From Azospirillum brasilense (lineage in GTDB: Bacteria; Pseudomonadota; Alphaproteobacteria; Azospirillales; Azospirillaceae): a DNA stretch of 64,000 nt. Below, piece by piece: positions 33,007 through 45,936 of the stretch. The stretch covers positions 1-64,000 of the forward strand of contig NZ_QOKV01000007.1 of NCBI RefSeq assembly GCF_008365405.1, read 5' to 3'. A program made the position numbers and the translations under genes. The notes beneath the pieces were generated by a model. The model made no database searches and was not told the origin of the DNA. It was given only the letters and a program-made list of their open reading frames with translations. How positions within the stretch are numbered: the stretch's first letter is position 1; the number at the start of each line of letters is the position of its first letter.

Positions 33007-34113
33007 ATGGTCAAGGCCGTGCGAAAGATCGTTCTGTCGGGTGTGGCGGTGGCGGCGCTGGCCGGTGGCGGCTACGCCGGCTGGGGCTGGTGGACCGAGG
33101 GTCGCTTTTTCGAGTCGACCGACAACGCCTATGTCCACAGCGACATCACGGTGGTGAGCCCCAAGGTCTCCGCCTATGTGCGCGACGTCCGGGTGGCGGA
33201 GAACCAGCAGGTGGCCGCGGGCGACGTCCTGGCGGTCCTGGACGACCAGGACTTCCGCGCCAAGGTCGCGGAGGCCGAGGCCAACGTCGCCGCGCAAAAG
33301 GCGGCGCTCGGCACCCTCGACAGCAAGCTGCAGCTCCAGAAGGCGATCATCGATCAGGCCGCCGCCTCGGTCGCCAGCGCGGAGGCCGAACAGCGCCGTG
33401 CCCAGCAGGATTTCGACCGCACCCGCGCGCTCGCCAGCGACAGTTGGGCCAGCCGCCAGAAGTTCGAGACGGCGGATGCCGATCTGCGCAAGGCGGTGGC
33501 CGAAACCGCCCGCACCCGCGCCGCGCTGGTCGCGGAACAGGATCAGGTCGGCGTGCTGAACGCCAACCGCAGCGAGACCGACGCCCGCCTGCGTCAGGCG
33601 GAGGCCGCCCTGCAGACCGCGCGCAACGATCTGAACAACACGGTCATCCGCGCCCCGGTGGACGGGGTGGTCGGCAACCGCGGCGTCCAGGTCGGCCAGT
33701 ACGCGCGTCCGGGCGTGCAGCTTCTCTCGCTGGTGCCGTTGCCCGACGTCTATGTGGTCGCCAACTTCAAGGAGACGCAGCTCGCCCGCATGCGCCCCGG
33801 CCAGCCGGTGACGGTGGAGATCGACGCCTATCCGGGCAAGCCGCTGCATGGCCGGGTGGAGAGCTTCGCCCCGGCGTCGGGCTCGCAGTTCAGCCTGCTG
33901 CCGCCGGAGAACGCGACCGGCAACTTCACCAAGATCGTCCAGCGCGTGCCGGTGCGCATCGCCCTGCCGCGCGACAGCGCACTGTCCGGCCTGCTGCGCC
34001 CCGGCCTGTCGGTGGTCGCCGAGGTGGACACCCGTGGCGCCGAGGAGCAGCCGCACAGCGCGGGCACCGTCATGGGCGCGCTGGTTCCCGGCCGGACGGT
34101 CGCGTCGAAGTAA
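33007..34113 (+). CDS. HlyD/EmrA-type membrane fusion protein
   Basis: The ATG at 33007 (MVKAVRKIVLSGVAVAALAG) gives 368 residues; a GTG at 32992 is possible. One N-terminal membrane anchor is followed by the HlyD layout: lipoyl half STDNAYVHSDITVVSPKVSA, a long alpha-hairpin at about 95-210, the second lipoyl half NNTVIRAPVDGVVGNRGVQV and a beta-barrel with VVANFKETQLARMRPGQPVT. It bridges the inner-membrane pump to an outer-membrane channel. The MFS pump gene follows after 54 bases. Confidence 0.88.
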   Translation: MVKAVRKIVLSGVAVAALAGGGYAGWGWWTEGRFFESTDNAYVHSDITVVSPKVSAYVRDVRVAENQQVAAGDVLAVLDDQDFRAKVAEAEANVAAQKAALGTLDSKLQLQKAIIDQAAASVASAEAEQRRAQQDFDRTRALASDSWASRQKFETADADLRKAVAETARTRAALVAEQDQVGVLNANRSETDARLRQAEAALQTARNDLNNTVIRAPVDGVVGNRGVQVGQYARPGVQLLSLVPLPDVYVVANFKETQLARMRPGQPVTVEIDAYPGKPLHGRVESFAPASGSQFSLLPPENATGNFTKIVQRVPVRIALPRDSALSGLLRPGLSVVAEVDTRGAEEQPHSAGTVMGALVPGRTVASK

Positions 34114-34167
34114 CCGCGCCAACAACCGTTTTTCGTCCCAATCTCTTTCGTCCTGGAGAGGGCGACC

Positions 34168-35856
34168 ATGACCGCCATCACCAACGACGACACGCCCACC
34201 GCCCGCGACGCCAATCCCCCGGCGGACGCGGGCGGCGAGGCCGCCGCGTCCCGGCTCCAAACTCCCCCGCCCCCCGCGGGCCGGGGCGCGGCGGCTCCTT
34301 CTTTCCCGCCCACGGCGGGACCGCGTCCGGTGACCACGCGCGACTGGCTGGGCTTCCTGTCCATGGTCGTCGGCATGTTCATGGCGATCCTGGACATCCA
34401 GATCGTCTCCAGCTCCCTGTCGGAGATCCAGGCGGGCCTCGCGGCCAGCGCCGACGAGATCTCGTGGGTCCAGACCTCCTACCTCATCGCCGAGGTGGTG
34501 ATGATCCCGCTGTCCGGCATGCTGGCGCGGATTCTCTCCACCCGCGTGCTGTTCACCATCGCCGCCGCCGGCTTCACCCTGACCAGCGTCGCCTGCGCCT
34601 TCACCTCCAGCATCGAATCGATGATCGTGTGGCGGGCGCTCCAGGGTTTCATCGGCGGCGCGATGATCCCGACCGTCTTCGCCACCAGCTTCTCCCTGTT
34701 CCCGCCGGAAAAGCGGGCCGGGGTGTCGGTGATGATCGGTCTGGTCGCCACCATGGCGCCGACGCTCGGGCCGACTTTGGGCGGCTGGCTGACCCAGAGC
34801 TTCTCCTGGCACTGGCTGTTCCTGGCCAACGTGCTGCCGGGCATCGCCGTGACCTCGTTGGTCTGGACTCTGGTCGACGTGGACAAGCCCAACCCGGCGC
34901 TGCGCAAGGGCTTCGACTTCATCGGTCTGGGGCTGATGGCCGCCTTCCTCGGCAGCCTGGAGTTCGTTGTGGAGGAAGGGCCGCGCCAGGACTGGTTCCA
35001 GGACGAGTATGTGGCGATCTTCGCCGTGGTCGCCGCGGTGTCCGCCGTCGGCTTCTTCTGGCGGGTCCTGACCTACCGCAACCCGATCGTCGAGCTGCGC
35101 GCCTTCCTGGACCGCAACTTCGCCATCGGCTCGCTCTACAGCTTCATCATCGGCATCGGGCTCTACGGGGCGGTCTACCTGCAGCCGCTGTTCCTGGCGC
35201 GGGTGCGCGGGCTGAACAGCCTGCAGATCGGCACGATCATGTTCGTGACCGGCGCCTTCCAGTTCCTGTCCGCCCCCATCGCCGGCGTGCTGTCCAAGAA
35301 GATGGACCTGCGGGTGATGCTGGCGCTGGGGCTGTGCCTGTTCGGGACGGGCGTCTGGCTGAACGCCCACCTGACCAACCAGTCGGGCTTCTGGGAGCTG
35401 TTCCTGCCGCAGGCGGTGCGCGGCCTGTCGCTGATGCTGTGCTTCATCCCGGTGAACACCATCGCGCTCGGCACCCTGCCGCCGGAGCAGCTCAAGAACG
35501 CGTCCGGCCTCTACAACCTGATGCGCAACCTCGGCGGCGCCATCGGTCTGGCGGCGATCAACACGGTGCTGCTGGAGCGGGCCTCCCTGCACATGAACCG
35601 GCTGGGCGACAATCTGAACCTCGCCCGCCCGCTGGTGCAGGAAACGCTGGACGGGCTGGCCGCCAAGTTCGACGGGCTGGTCGCCGACCCGCAGGCCGCC
35701 GCCATGAAGACGCTGGCCCGGATGGTTGAGCGCGAGGCGATGGTGCTGACCTTCAACGACTGTTTGCTGCTGATGGCCGGGGTGTTCTTCGCCGGGCTCC
35801 TGCTGATGCCGCTGGTGCGGCGCCCCGGCGGCAAGCCGGTGGCGGCGGATCACTGA
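34168..35856 (+). CDS. DHA2-family MFS multidrug efflux pump (EmrB-like)
   Basis: The 562-residue protein has a 50-residue Pro/Ala-rich cytoplasmic N-terminus. About 14 membrane segments follow, with the DHA2 features MFMAILDIQIVSSSLSEIQA (motif D1), WVQTSYLIAEVVMIPLSGML, FIGGAMIPTVFATSFSLFPP and LGPTLGGWLTQSFSWHWLFL (motif C). With the HlyD protein it forms a tripartite pump; the outer-membrane factor is not here. The TetR repressor and twin operators upstream indicate induction by a pump substrate. The N-terminal extension is longer than in E. coli EmrB. Confidence 0.88.
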   Translation: MTAITNDDTPTARDANPPADAGGEAAASRLQTPPPPAGRGAAAPSFPPTAGPRPVTTRDWLGFLSMVVGMFMAILDIQIVSSSLSEIQAGLAASADEISWVQTSYLIAEVVMIPLSGMLARILSTRVLFTIAAAGFTLTSVACAFTSSIESMIVWRALQGFIGGAMIPTVFATSFSLFPPEKRAGVSVMIGLVATMAPTLGPTLGGWLTQSFSWHWLFLANVLPGIAVTSLVWTLVDVDKPNPALRKGFDFIGLGLMAAFLGSLEFVVEEGPRQDWFQDEYVAIFAVVAAVSAVGFFWRVLTYRNPIVELRAFLDRNFAIGSLYSFIIGIGLYGAVYLQPLFLARVRGLNSLQIGTIMFVTGAFQFLSAPIAGVLSKKMDLRVMLALGLCLFGTGVWLNAHLTNQSGFWELFLPQAVRGLSLMLCFIPVNTIALGTLPPEQLKNASGLYNLMRNLGGAIGLAAINTVLLERASLHMNRLGDNLNLARPLVQETLDGLAAKFDGLVADPQAAAMKTLARMVEREAMVLTFNDCLLLMAGVFFAGLLLMPLVRRPGGKPVAADH

Positions 35857-35959
35857 TCCTTCGGCCCTCCACTCGTCGCGGCGGTGAAGCGTCCCGGTGA
35901 CCGGCGCCCGTCTTCGTGCTATAGGGCAGGCCGTCGCGTCGAAGGGTCTTTCCACCGTC

Positions 35960-36472
35960 ATGAGCAAGCGCCAATACACCCGCGCCGAAGTCAAGGAACT
36001 GCTGTCCGCGCTGGAACGCCAGTGCCGGGAGGCGTCGAAGCTCGCCCAACTGGCCGAGCATGAGGCGAGCAAGCACAGCTTCGGCGCCTACCGCGAGTTC
36101 CGCGACAAGGTGGGCGAGTTCCAGGCGCTGGTGATCCTGATCGAGCAGCGGCTGCGCAACCTTGTGGACACCCGGTCCGACGACCTGCGCGACCAGTTCG
36201 AGCGGCTGGACACGGTGATGCTGGCCCTTCTCGTGCGGGCGAGCATGCGCTTCTTCTTCGTGCTGTCGGCAAACCCGATCCTGCCGATGGGCGCCCGCGA
36301 GATCTTCGTGGCGGAGCTCCGCAGCCTGCACGACGCCCACGAGAAGCTGAAGCGTCCCAACTACGCCGGCAAGCTCGGCGCGGACCTGGAGCGCGATCTG
36401 GAGACCGCCTCCCTGATCCTGGAGGAGATCATCGACAAGGCGCCGAGCCTGCTCAATTTCCGCGGGGGGTGA
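35960..36472 (+). CDS. Hypothetical helical protein, 170 residues
   Basis: The ATG at 35960 opens MSKRQYTRAEVKELLSALER. A longer frame from 35897 has no ribosome site. The protein is mostly charged helix (ASKLAQLAEHEASKHSFGAY, EFQALVILIEQRLRNLVDTR) with a hydrophobic patch near 95-110 (MLALLVRASMRFFFVL) too short and charged to be a clear membrane span. I recognise no domain. It is convergent with the cysteine-cluster gene, 12 bases apart. Confidence 0.65.
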   Translation: MSKRQYTRAEVKELLSALERQCREASKLAQLAEHEASKHSFGAYREFRDKVGEFQALVILIEQRLRNLVDTRSDDLRDQFERLDTVMLALLVRASMRFFFVLSANPILPMGAREIFVAELRSLHDAHEKLKRPNYAGKLGADLERDLETASLILEEIIDKAPSLLNFRGG

Positions 36473-36484
36473 CCGCGCCGGCGA

Positions 36485-36868
36485 TCAGCGCTGGATCAGC
36501 GCGCTTTCCTTTCCGGACAGCACGAACACCTTGGCGTAGCTCTTGAGAAGCGCGTCGATCAGGGCGTTGACCTTCGGGCTGGACATGGCGCGCGGCTTGG
36601 CCGGATCGACATGGAGGACGCAGCTGTCCTTCACGTCGTTGAAGGCGGCCAGGGCGTGGATGCGGTCGGGCCGGAACTCATCCGGAAAATTCTCGTCCAT
36701 CAGCCAGAAGCACTGGAAGTTCCGGCAGGATTGCGGACGCTCCTCATAGACGGTGCAGCCCTTGCCCTGGTCGCAGGACACGCACCATTTGGCCGAGGGC
36801 TTCTTCAGTTCGGGCACGCCCATCAGCTTGCAGCACAGCGTGCATTCTCCGCAGTTGCGGTCGGCCAT
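36485..36868 (-). CDS. YkgJ-family cysteine-cluster protein
   Basis: The ATG at 36868 (MADRNCGECTLCCKLMGVPE) gives 127 residues. Eight conserved cysteines are arranged as NCGECTLCC, WCVSCDQGKGC, and RPQSCRNFQCFW, the pattern of the YkgJ/UPF0153 family that is predicted to bind zinc or an Fe-S cluster. No enzyme activity is established. The flanking genes give no functional hint. Confidence 0.78.
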   Translation of the reverse strand: MADRNCGECTLCCKLMGVPELKKPSAKWCVSCDQGKGCTVYEERPQSCRNFQCFWLMDENFPDEFRPDRIHALAAFNDVKDSCVLHVDPAKPRAMSSPKVNALIDALLKSYAKVFVLSGKESALIQR

Positions 36869-36982
36869 AACGCGAAATCCTGATCTGTCCCGGTGAAAGA
36901 GCGCGGACACTCGCACAAAGAACGGTGCCGGGGAAAGTGTCCGTTGGATGGGGCCGGGGCCGGGATAAGGGGATGCGGAGGC

Positions 36983-39529
36983 TTACGCCAGGCTGGGAAG
37001 GACCAGCGGTTCCTCCGCCTCGCGGAGCAGCAGCGCCTCGATGGCGTCGGCGGGGGCCGGGCGGGCGTAGAGGTAGCCCTGCGCGTACTTGCACATGATG
37101 TCGCGCAGGAACTCCGACTCCAATTCGGTCTCCACCCCTTCGGCGACCGCCTCCATGCCCAGGATGGCGGCCAGCGTGGCGATCACTTGCACGATGGCCG
37201 CGTTGCCCTCGCCCGACGAGATGGCCTGGACGAAGCTGCGGTCGATCTTCAGCGTGTCCGCCGGGAACTTGTGCAGGTAGGACAGCGACGAATAGCCGGT
37301 GCCGAAATCGTCGATGGACAGGCGCACGTCCATGTCGCGGATGCCCTGCATCAGCACCCGGCACTTGGCGGGGTCCTTCATCAGCAGGCTTTCCGTGATC
37401 TCCAGCTTCAGGCTGGACGGCGGGACCCGGCTTTCCTGGAGAACTTCGCTGACCAGCCCGATCAGGTCGTCGTCGCTGAACTGGCGGGAGGAGACGTTCA
37501 CGCTCATGAACAACGGAGCAGGGCGGGGGAAGCGTGCCTGCCACTGGCCGAGCTGGCGCGCCGCCTCGCGCAACGCCCAGCGGCCCATCGGCACGATCAG
37601 CCCCGATTCCTCGGCCAGCGGGATGAATTCGCCCGGCGGGACCAGCCCGCGCTCCGGATGCTTCCAGCGCATCAGCGCCTCGAACCCGGCGATGTGGCCC
37701 GAGGACAGGGCGACGATCGGCTGGTAGTAGAGGACGAGCTGGTTCTGCTCCAGCGCCGTGCGCAGGTCGGTTTCCGTGCGCATCTGGGCCATGGCCTGAC
37801 GGCGCAGATTGCTGTCGAACACGTCGATGCGCGCCCGTCCGCCCGACTTGGCGCGGTACATGGCGAGGCTGGCGTCGCGCAGCATCTCCTCCGCCCGGTC
37901 GTAGCCGGAAACGCTGAGCGCGATGCCGATGGAGGCGGACAGGACGAATTCGTGCCCATCCAGCGCCAAGGGCCGCGCGACGGCCTCGCCCATGCGCTCC
38001 GCCGCCGTCAGGGCGTCGCCCACGTCGTCGATGCCGTCCAGCAGCACGGCGAACTCGTCCGCCGACAAGCGGGCCAGCGTGTCGCCCATGCGGCGGGTCT
38101 CGTCCAGCCGCTCGGCGATGGTTTTCAACAGCCGGTCGCCGACGCTGGACCCCAGCGCGTCGTTGATCGACTTGAAGCGGTCGAGATCGACGAAGATGAC
38201 GGCGAAGGCCTTGCCGCCGGCCCGCCGGTTGCGGTCGAGCGCCTGCCCGATGCGGTCCAGCAGCAGGGTGCGGTTGGGCAGCCCGGTCATGCCGTCGTGG
38301 AAGGCGTCGAACAGGAGTTGCTGTTCCGCCCTCTTCTGGGCGGTGATGTCGGTCATCGAGCCGGCGATCCGCACCGACCGGCCCGACCCGTCGCGAACGG
38401 CGAGGCCGCGGACCAGCATCCACAGCTCGTCCCCGTCGGCGGCGCGGATGCGGAAGACGTGCTGGAGATTTTCCCGCTCGCCGGACAGGTGGAGGTCGAC
38501 GGCGGTGCGCAGCCCGGCCAGATCGTCGGGATGCACGCGGTCGAACCATTCGCCGATGCGGTTGGACAGGCTGTCCACGGCGAAACCCAGCATGGCCGCC
38601 CAGCGCGGCGAGTAGTAGACCTCGTCGTTGTCCAGCCGCCAGTCCCACAGCCCGTCGTTGGCGCCGGCGGCGGCCAGCGCGTAGCGCTCCTCGCTCTGCA
38701 GCAGGCGTTGCTCGGCGGACTTGCGGTCGGTAACGTCGGCCTGGCTGCCGACCAACCGGACCGGGCGGCCCTGGGCGTCCAGCACGGCGATGCCGCGGCA
38801 GGCCATCCAGCGGATGCCGCCATCGGCGTGGTGCACGCGGTATTCGATCTGAAACACGGTGTTGGCGCCGCCCAGGGCGTCGAGCGCCTCGCGCAGGGAA
38901 CGGCGGTCCTCGGGATGGACGCGCTCCATCCATTCGTCCGGGCTGCTGCCGACGCTGCCTTCCTCCAGCCCGAGGAGCGACAGCCAGCGCGGCGAGTAAT
39001 AGGCGGTCCCGGCGTCGAGATCCCAGTCCCACAAACCGTCATTGCTGGCCGCGGCGGCGAGCGCGTAGCGTTCCTCGCTCTTGCGCAACTGGCGTTCGGC
39101 GTGCTTGCGGTCGGTGATGTCGGCGACCGACCCGACGAGACGGACCGGGTCACCCGATTCGTCGGTCACCGCCATGCCGCGGCAGACCAACCAACGCCAA
39201 TGGGCGTCGCTGTCGCCCGGAGATGCGCCGACTCCGATGCGACGAACGCGGTGCTCGATCTGGAAAGGCAGCGAGACGCCAACCATCTGGCCTTCGAAGG
39301 AGGCGTAGAGCCAGTCGATGTCGTCCAGGTGGACGCGGTCGAGCCAATCTTCCGGGCGATTGATCTCGCCCGGCGGCAGGCCGAGAAACTCCTTGAAGCG
39401 GGGAGACAGGAACATCGTATCGTTGCGAAGGTCCCAATCCCAGACGCCCTCGGAGCCGGCTTTCTCGGCCAGCAGATATCGCTCGATCGTGCTGTTCAAA
39501 GCCCCCTCACCGCTGCGGTGCGCCCGCAT
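36983..39529 (-). CDS. Triple-PAS GGDEF-EAL protein with degenerate GGDEF site, probable c-di-GMP phosphodiesterase
   Basis: The 848-residue soluble protein has three successive PAS-PAC units at about 15-135, 140-265 and 270-395 (each with a WDWDL or WDWRL opening and an ITDRK or VTDRK end). A GGDEF domain at 405-565 and an EAL domain at 580-830 follow. The GGDEF signature reads SADEF at 489-493, so the two active-site glycines are lost and cyclase activity is unlikely. The EAL domain keeps its residues: E617 in FEALMRW, SVNVSSRQF, LEITES, IDDFGTGYSSLSYL, LKIDRSF and EGVE. It probably degrades c-di-GMP in response to PAS input. Confidence 0.88.
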   Translation of the reverse strand: MRAHRSGEGALNSTIERYLLAEKAGSEGVWDWDLRNDTMFLSPRFKEFLGLPPGEINRPEDWLDRVHLDDIDWLYASFEGQMVGVSLPFQIEHRVRRIGVGASPGDSDAHWRWLVCRGMAVTDESGDPVRLVGSVADITDRKHAERQLRKSEERYALAAAASNDGLWDWDLDAGTAYYSPRWLSLLGLEEGSVGSSPDEWMERVHPEDRRSLREALDALGGANTVFQIEYRVHHADGGIRWMACRGIAVLDAQGRPVRLVGSQADVTDRKSAEQRLLQSEERYALAAAGANDGLWDWRLDNDEVYYSPRWAAMLGFAVDSLSNRIGEWFDRVHPDDLAGLRTAVDLHLSGERENLQHVFRIRAADGDELWMLVRGLAVRDGSGRSVRIAGSMTDITAQKRAEQQLLFDAFHDGMTGLPNRTLLLDRIGQALDRNRRAGGKAFAVIFVDLDRFKSINDALGSSVGDRLLKTIAERLDETRRMGDTLARLSADEFAVLLDGIDDVGDALTAAERMGEAVARPLALDGHEFVLSASIGIALSVSGYDRAEEMLRDASLAMYRAKSGGRARIDVFDSNLRRQAMAQMRTETDLRTALEQNQLVLYYQPIVALSSGHIAGFEALMRWKHPERGLVPPGEFIPLAEESGLIVPMGRWALREAARQLGQWQARFPRPAPLFMSVNVSSRQFSDDDLIGLVSEVLQESRVPPSSLKLEITESLLMKDPAKCRVLMQGIRDMDVRLSIDDFGTGYSSLSYLHKFPADTLKIDRSFVQAISSGEGNAAIVQVIATLAAILGMEAVAEGVETELESEFLRDIMCKYAQGYLYARPAPADAIEALLLREAEEPLVLPSLA

Positions 39530-39703
39530 TCTGTCACTCGCAACATAGTGCCCGAATGGTGAATGAGAAATGAAGCCCTGTTGCGAAGGATTTGCGCCAT
39601 GCTGGCGGAAAAATTGACCGATCCCGCGTCGCGGGCGCCCCGTGGCCGGCCCGGGTACCGCAGGCGAGTCGGCCGCGGTTCGTCAACGTAAGGAAGCAGG
39701 CCT

Positions 39704-40426
39704 ATGGAATGGTCCGATCAGGGGGTTGTGCTGTCGGCGCGGCCGCATGGCGAGACCTCGGCGGTCGTCACCTTGCTGACGCGGGATCATGGGCGGCATG
39801 CGGGCATGGTCATGGGCGGGCGGTCCAGCCGGACGCGGGCGGCGCTGGAGCCGGGCACGCTGGTGTCGGCGCGCTGGCGCGGGCGCCTGCCGGAGCATCT
39901 GGGCAACCTGACGCTGGAGGTGGTGCAAGGCTATTCCGCCGCTTTCCTGGACGACCCGCCGCGACTCGCGGCATTGACCGCCGCCTGCGCGCTGGCCGAA
40001 GCCGCTCTTCCGGAACACCAGCCGCACCCGGCGCTGTTCGACGGGTTGTTGGCGCTGTTCGGCCTGCTGGCCGGCGACGCCTGGGCCGAGTCCTATGTGC
40101 GGTGGGAGGTCGGGCTGCTGGCGGAGCTCGGATTCGGGCTGGATCTCGACCGCTGCGCGGTCACCGGGGCGAACGACTACCTCGCCTATGTCAGCCCGCG
40201 CACTGGGCGCGCGGTGTCGGCGTCGGCCGGGGAACCCTACCGCGACCGGTTGCTGCCGCTGCCCGGATTCCTGATCGGGCTGGGCGGCGGCGGACCGCAG
40301 GCGGTCGGGGAGGGGCTGCGCCTGACCGGCCATTTCCTGGAGCGTCATCTGCTGAACGGCCCGCTGCCGCCCGCGCGGCTGCGATTAAGAGAACGTTACG
40401 AGAACATTGTGGCGCGTGGCCGCTAG
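39704..40426 (+). CDS. recO: DNA repair protein RecO
   Basis: The 240-residue protein begins with the RecO OB-fold ([40 protein letters not shown]). The helical C-terminal domain follows, with [40 protein letters not shown] and the [17 protein letters not shown] end. RecO loads RecA with RecF/RecR in recombinational repair. It is read in one direction with parC, 18 bases downstream. GGAAG precedes the ATG. Confidence 0.92.
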   Translation: MEWSDQGVVLSARPHGETSAVVTLLTRDHGRHAGMVMGGRSSRTRAALEPGTLVSARWRGRLPEHLGNLTLEVVQGYSAAFLDDPPRLAALTAACALAEAALPEHQPHPALFDGLLALFGLLAGDAWAESYVRWEVGLLAELGFGLDLDRCAVTGANDYLAYVSPRTGRAVSASAGEPYRDRLLPLPGFLIGLGGGGPQAVGEGLRLTGHFLERHLLNGPLPPARLRLRERYENIVARGR

Positions 40427-40444
40427 ATTTGGTATTCACGCGCC

Positions 40445-44287
<3,843 letters not shown>

Positions 44288-44301
44288 CAAAGCCCGACAC
44301 G

Positions 44302-44331
44302 AAAAAGCCCCGCGGAAGCGGGGCTTTTTTG
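44302..44331. terminator. Intrinsic terminator after TRAP binding-protein gene
   Basis: AAAAAGCCCCGC (from 44302) and GCGGGGCTTTTTT (to 44331) form an 8-10 bp stem with a GGAA loop and a T-run on plus and on minus alike. It is therefore a bidirectional terminator and lies 14 bases after the gene's stop. Confidence 0.9.
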
Positions 44332-44351
44332 TTGCCGATGATCCGGCTGTT

Positions 44352-44398
44352 CTTCCATCCCCTCCTCCCCCGCTGGTCGGGGGAGGAGGGGATGGAAG
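44352..44398. repeat. Perfect 20-bp inverted repeat (REP-like element)
   Basis: CTTCCATCCCCTCCTCCCCC (44352-44371) is the exact reverse complement of 44379-44398, with a 7-base loop GCTGGTC. It lies between the plus-strand terminator and the dctM stop (44405). There is no T-run, and the purine/pyrimidine strand bias is extreme. It looks like a dispersed extragenic palindrome; no second copy is visible in this window. Confidence 0.7.
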
Positions 44399-44404
44399 GA
44401 CCGG

Positions 44405-45916
44405 TTACTTGCCCTGCAACTGCCGCATGAGGTCGGCGTTGGGGTCCTCGGCGGGCTGTTCCGGAGCGCCGAAGGGCGGCGGCGGTTCGCCCGAATCGAA
44501 AGCCGGGATCTCGATCTGGATGTTGTCGATGTCGATCGGTTCGCCGCGGTCCAGGCCGCTGAAGACCATCTCCGGGAACATGATAACCAGCGCCACCATG
44601 ATCAGCTGGATGCAGACGAACGGCACAGCACCCCAGTAGATCTGGCCGGTGGTGATCTTCTTGATGATCTTCCCGGTGATCTTGTCCTTGTAATCCTCGC
44701 GTGGAGCGACGCTTCGCAGGAAGAACAGGGCGAAACCGAAGGGCGGATGCATGAAGGAGGTCTGCATGTTGACGCCCAGCAGGACGCCGAACCAGATCAG
44801 GTCAATGCCCAGCTTTTCCGCGACCGGGGCGAGCAGCGGCACGATGATGAAGGCCAGCTCGAAGAAGTCGAGGAAGAAGGCGAGCAGGAAGACCATGATG
44901 TTGACGACGATCAGGAAGCCCAGTTCGCCGCCCGGCAGGCCGGTCAGCAGATGCTCCACCCACAGGTCGCCGTTCACGGCGCGGAACACCAGACCGAAGA
45001 CCGTCGAGCCGATCAGGATGAAGATGACGAAGGAGGACAGTTTCGCCGTCGTGTCCATCGCCTGACGCATCAGCGACCAGCTGAGCTGCCGCTTGATGAG
45101 CGCCAGGATCATGGCGCCCGTGGCGCCCATGGCGCCGCCTTCTGTCGGCGTCGCGATGCCGAGGAAGATGGTGCCCAGCACCAGGAAGATGAGGACCAGC
45201 GGCGGCACGAGCGAGGTCAGCACCCGGAACAGGAGCTGGAAACCGCGCAGGCTCCGCGCCTCCGGCGGCAGGGCCGGGGTGTATTCGGGGCGGACGATGC
45301 TGGTGATCAGGATGTAGCTGGTGTAGAGGCCGGTCAGCACCAGGCCGGGGACCAGGGCGCCGGCGTACATGTCGCCGACCGAACGGCCGAGCTGGTCGGC
45401 CAGGATGATCAGCACCAGCGACGGCGGGATGATCTGGGCCAGCGTGCCCGACGCCGCGATGACGCCGGTGGCGACCCGCCGGTCATAGCCGTAGCGCAGC
45501 ATGATCGGCAGCGAGATCAGGCCCATCGAGATGACCGACGCCGCCACCACGCCCGTCGTGGCGGCGAGCAGCGCGCCGACGAAGATCACCGCATAGGCCA
45601 GACCGCCGCGCAGCGGGCCGAAGAGCTGCCCGACCGTGTCGAGCAAATCCTCGGCCATGCCGGATCGTTCGAGGATCAGGCCCATGAAGGTGAAGAAGGG
45701 AATGGCCAGCAACGTGTCGTTGCGCATGATGCCGAAGACGCGCTCCGGCAGCGCCTGGAACAGCGCCGGGGTCAGCAGACCCAGCTCAATGCCGATCAGA
45801 CCGAAGAGGAGGCCGTTCGCGGCGAGCGCGAAGGCGACCGGGAAACCCATCAAAAGGAAAAGAACAAGCGCCGCGAACATCAGCGGCGCCATGTTCTCAA
45901 TGAGGAAGGCGGCCAT
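44405..45916 (-). CDS. dctM: TRAP transporter large permease DctM
   Basis: From the ATG at 45916 (MAAFLIENMAPLMFAALVLF) the protein has 503 residues. About 12 membrane segments carry the DctM features FPVAFALAANGLLFGLIGIE, IPFFTFMGLILERSGMAEDL, SMGLISLPIMLRYGYDRRVA and LIIPPSLVLIILADQLGRSV-like ASGTLAQIIPPSLVLIILAD. A 55-residue acidic, Pro-rich cytoplasmic tail after VFSGLDRG is an extension beyond the usual end. It imports the ligand with sodium, using DctQ and the binding protein. It follows dctQ after 20 bases. Confidence 0.88.
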   Translation of the reverse strand: MAAFLIENMAPLMFAALVLFLLMGFPVAFALAANGLLFGLIGIELGLLTPALFQALPERVFGIMRNDTLLAIPFFTFMGLILERSGMAEDLLDTVGQLFGPLRGGLAYAVIFVGALLAATTGVVAASVISMGLISLPIMLRYGYDRRVATGVIAASGTLAQIIPPSLVLIILADQLGRSVGDMYAGALVPGLVLTGLYTSYILITSIVRPEYTPALPPEARSLRGFQLLFRVLTSLVPPLVLIFLVLGTIFLGIATPTEGGAMGATGAMILALIKRQLSWSLMRQAMDTTAKLSSFVIFILIGSTVFGLVFRAVNGDLWVEHLLTGLPGGELGFLIVVNIMVFLLAFFLDFFELAFIIVPLLAPVAEKLGIDLIWFGVLLGVNMQTSFMHPPFGFALFFLRSVAPREDYKDKITGKIIKKITTGQIYWGAVPFVCIQLIMVALVIMFPEMVFSGLDRGEPIDIDNIQIEIPAFDSGEPPPPFGAPEQPAEDPNADLMRQLQGK

Positions 45917-45936
45917 CGTGTGTGGTCCCCGGTCTC

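Noticed and set aside
32881-36072. 1000-codon minus-strand frame over the HlyD/MFS genes
   Set aside because: Low-complexity Gln/His/Arg/Gly translation with no recognisable fold; shadow of the real plus-strand operon.
36893-39562. Long plus-strand frame opposite the PAS-GGDEF-EAL gene
   Set aside because: Antisense shadow; the minus strand has complete PAS, GGDEF and EAL motifs.
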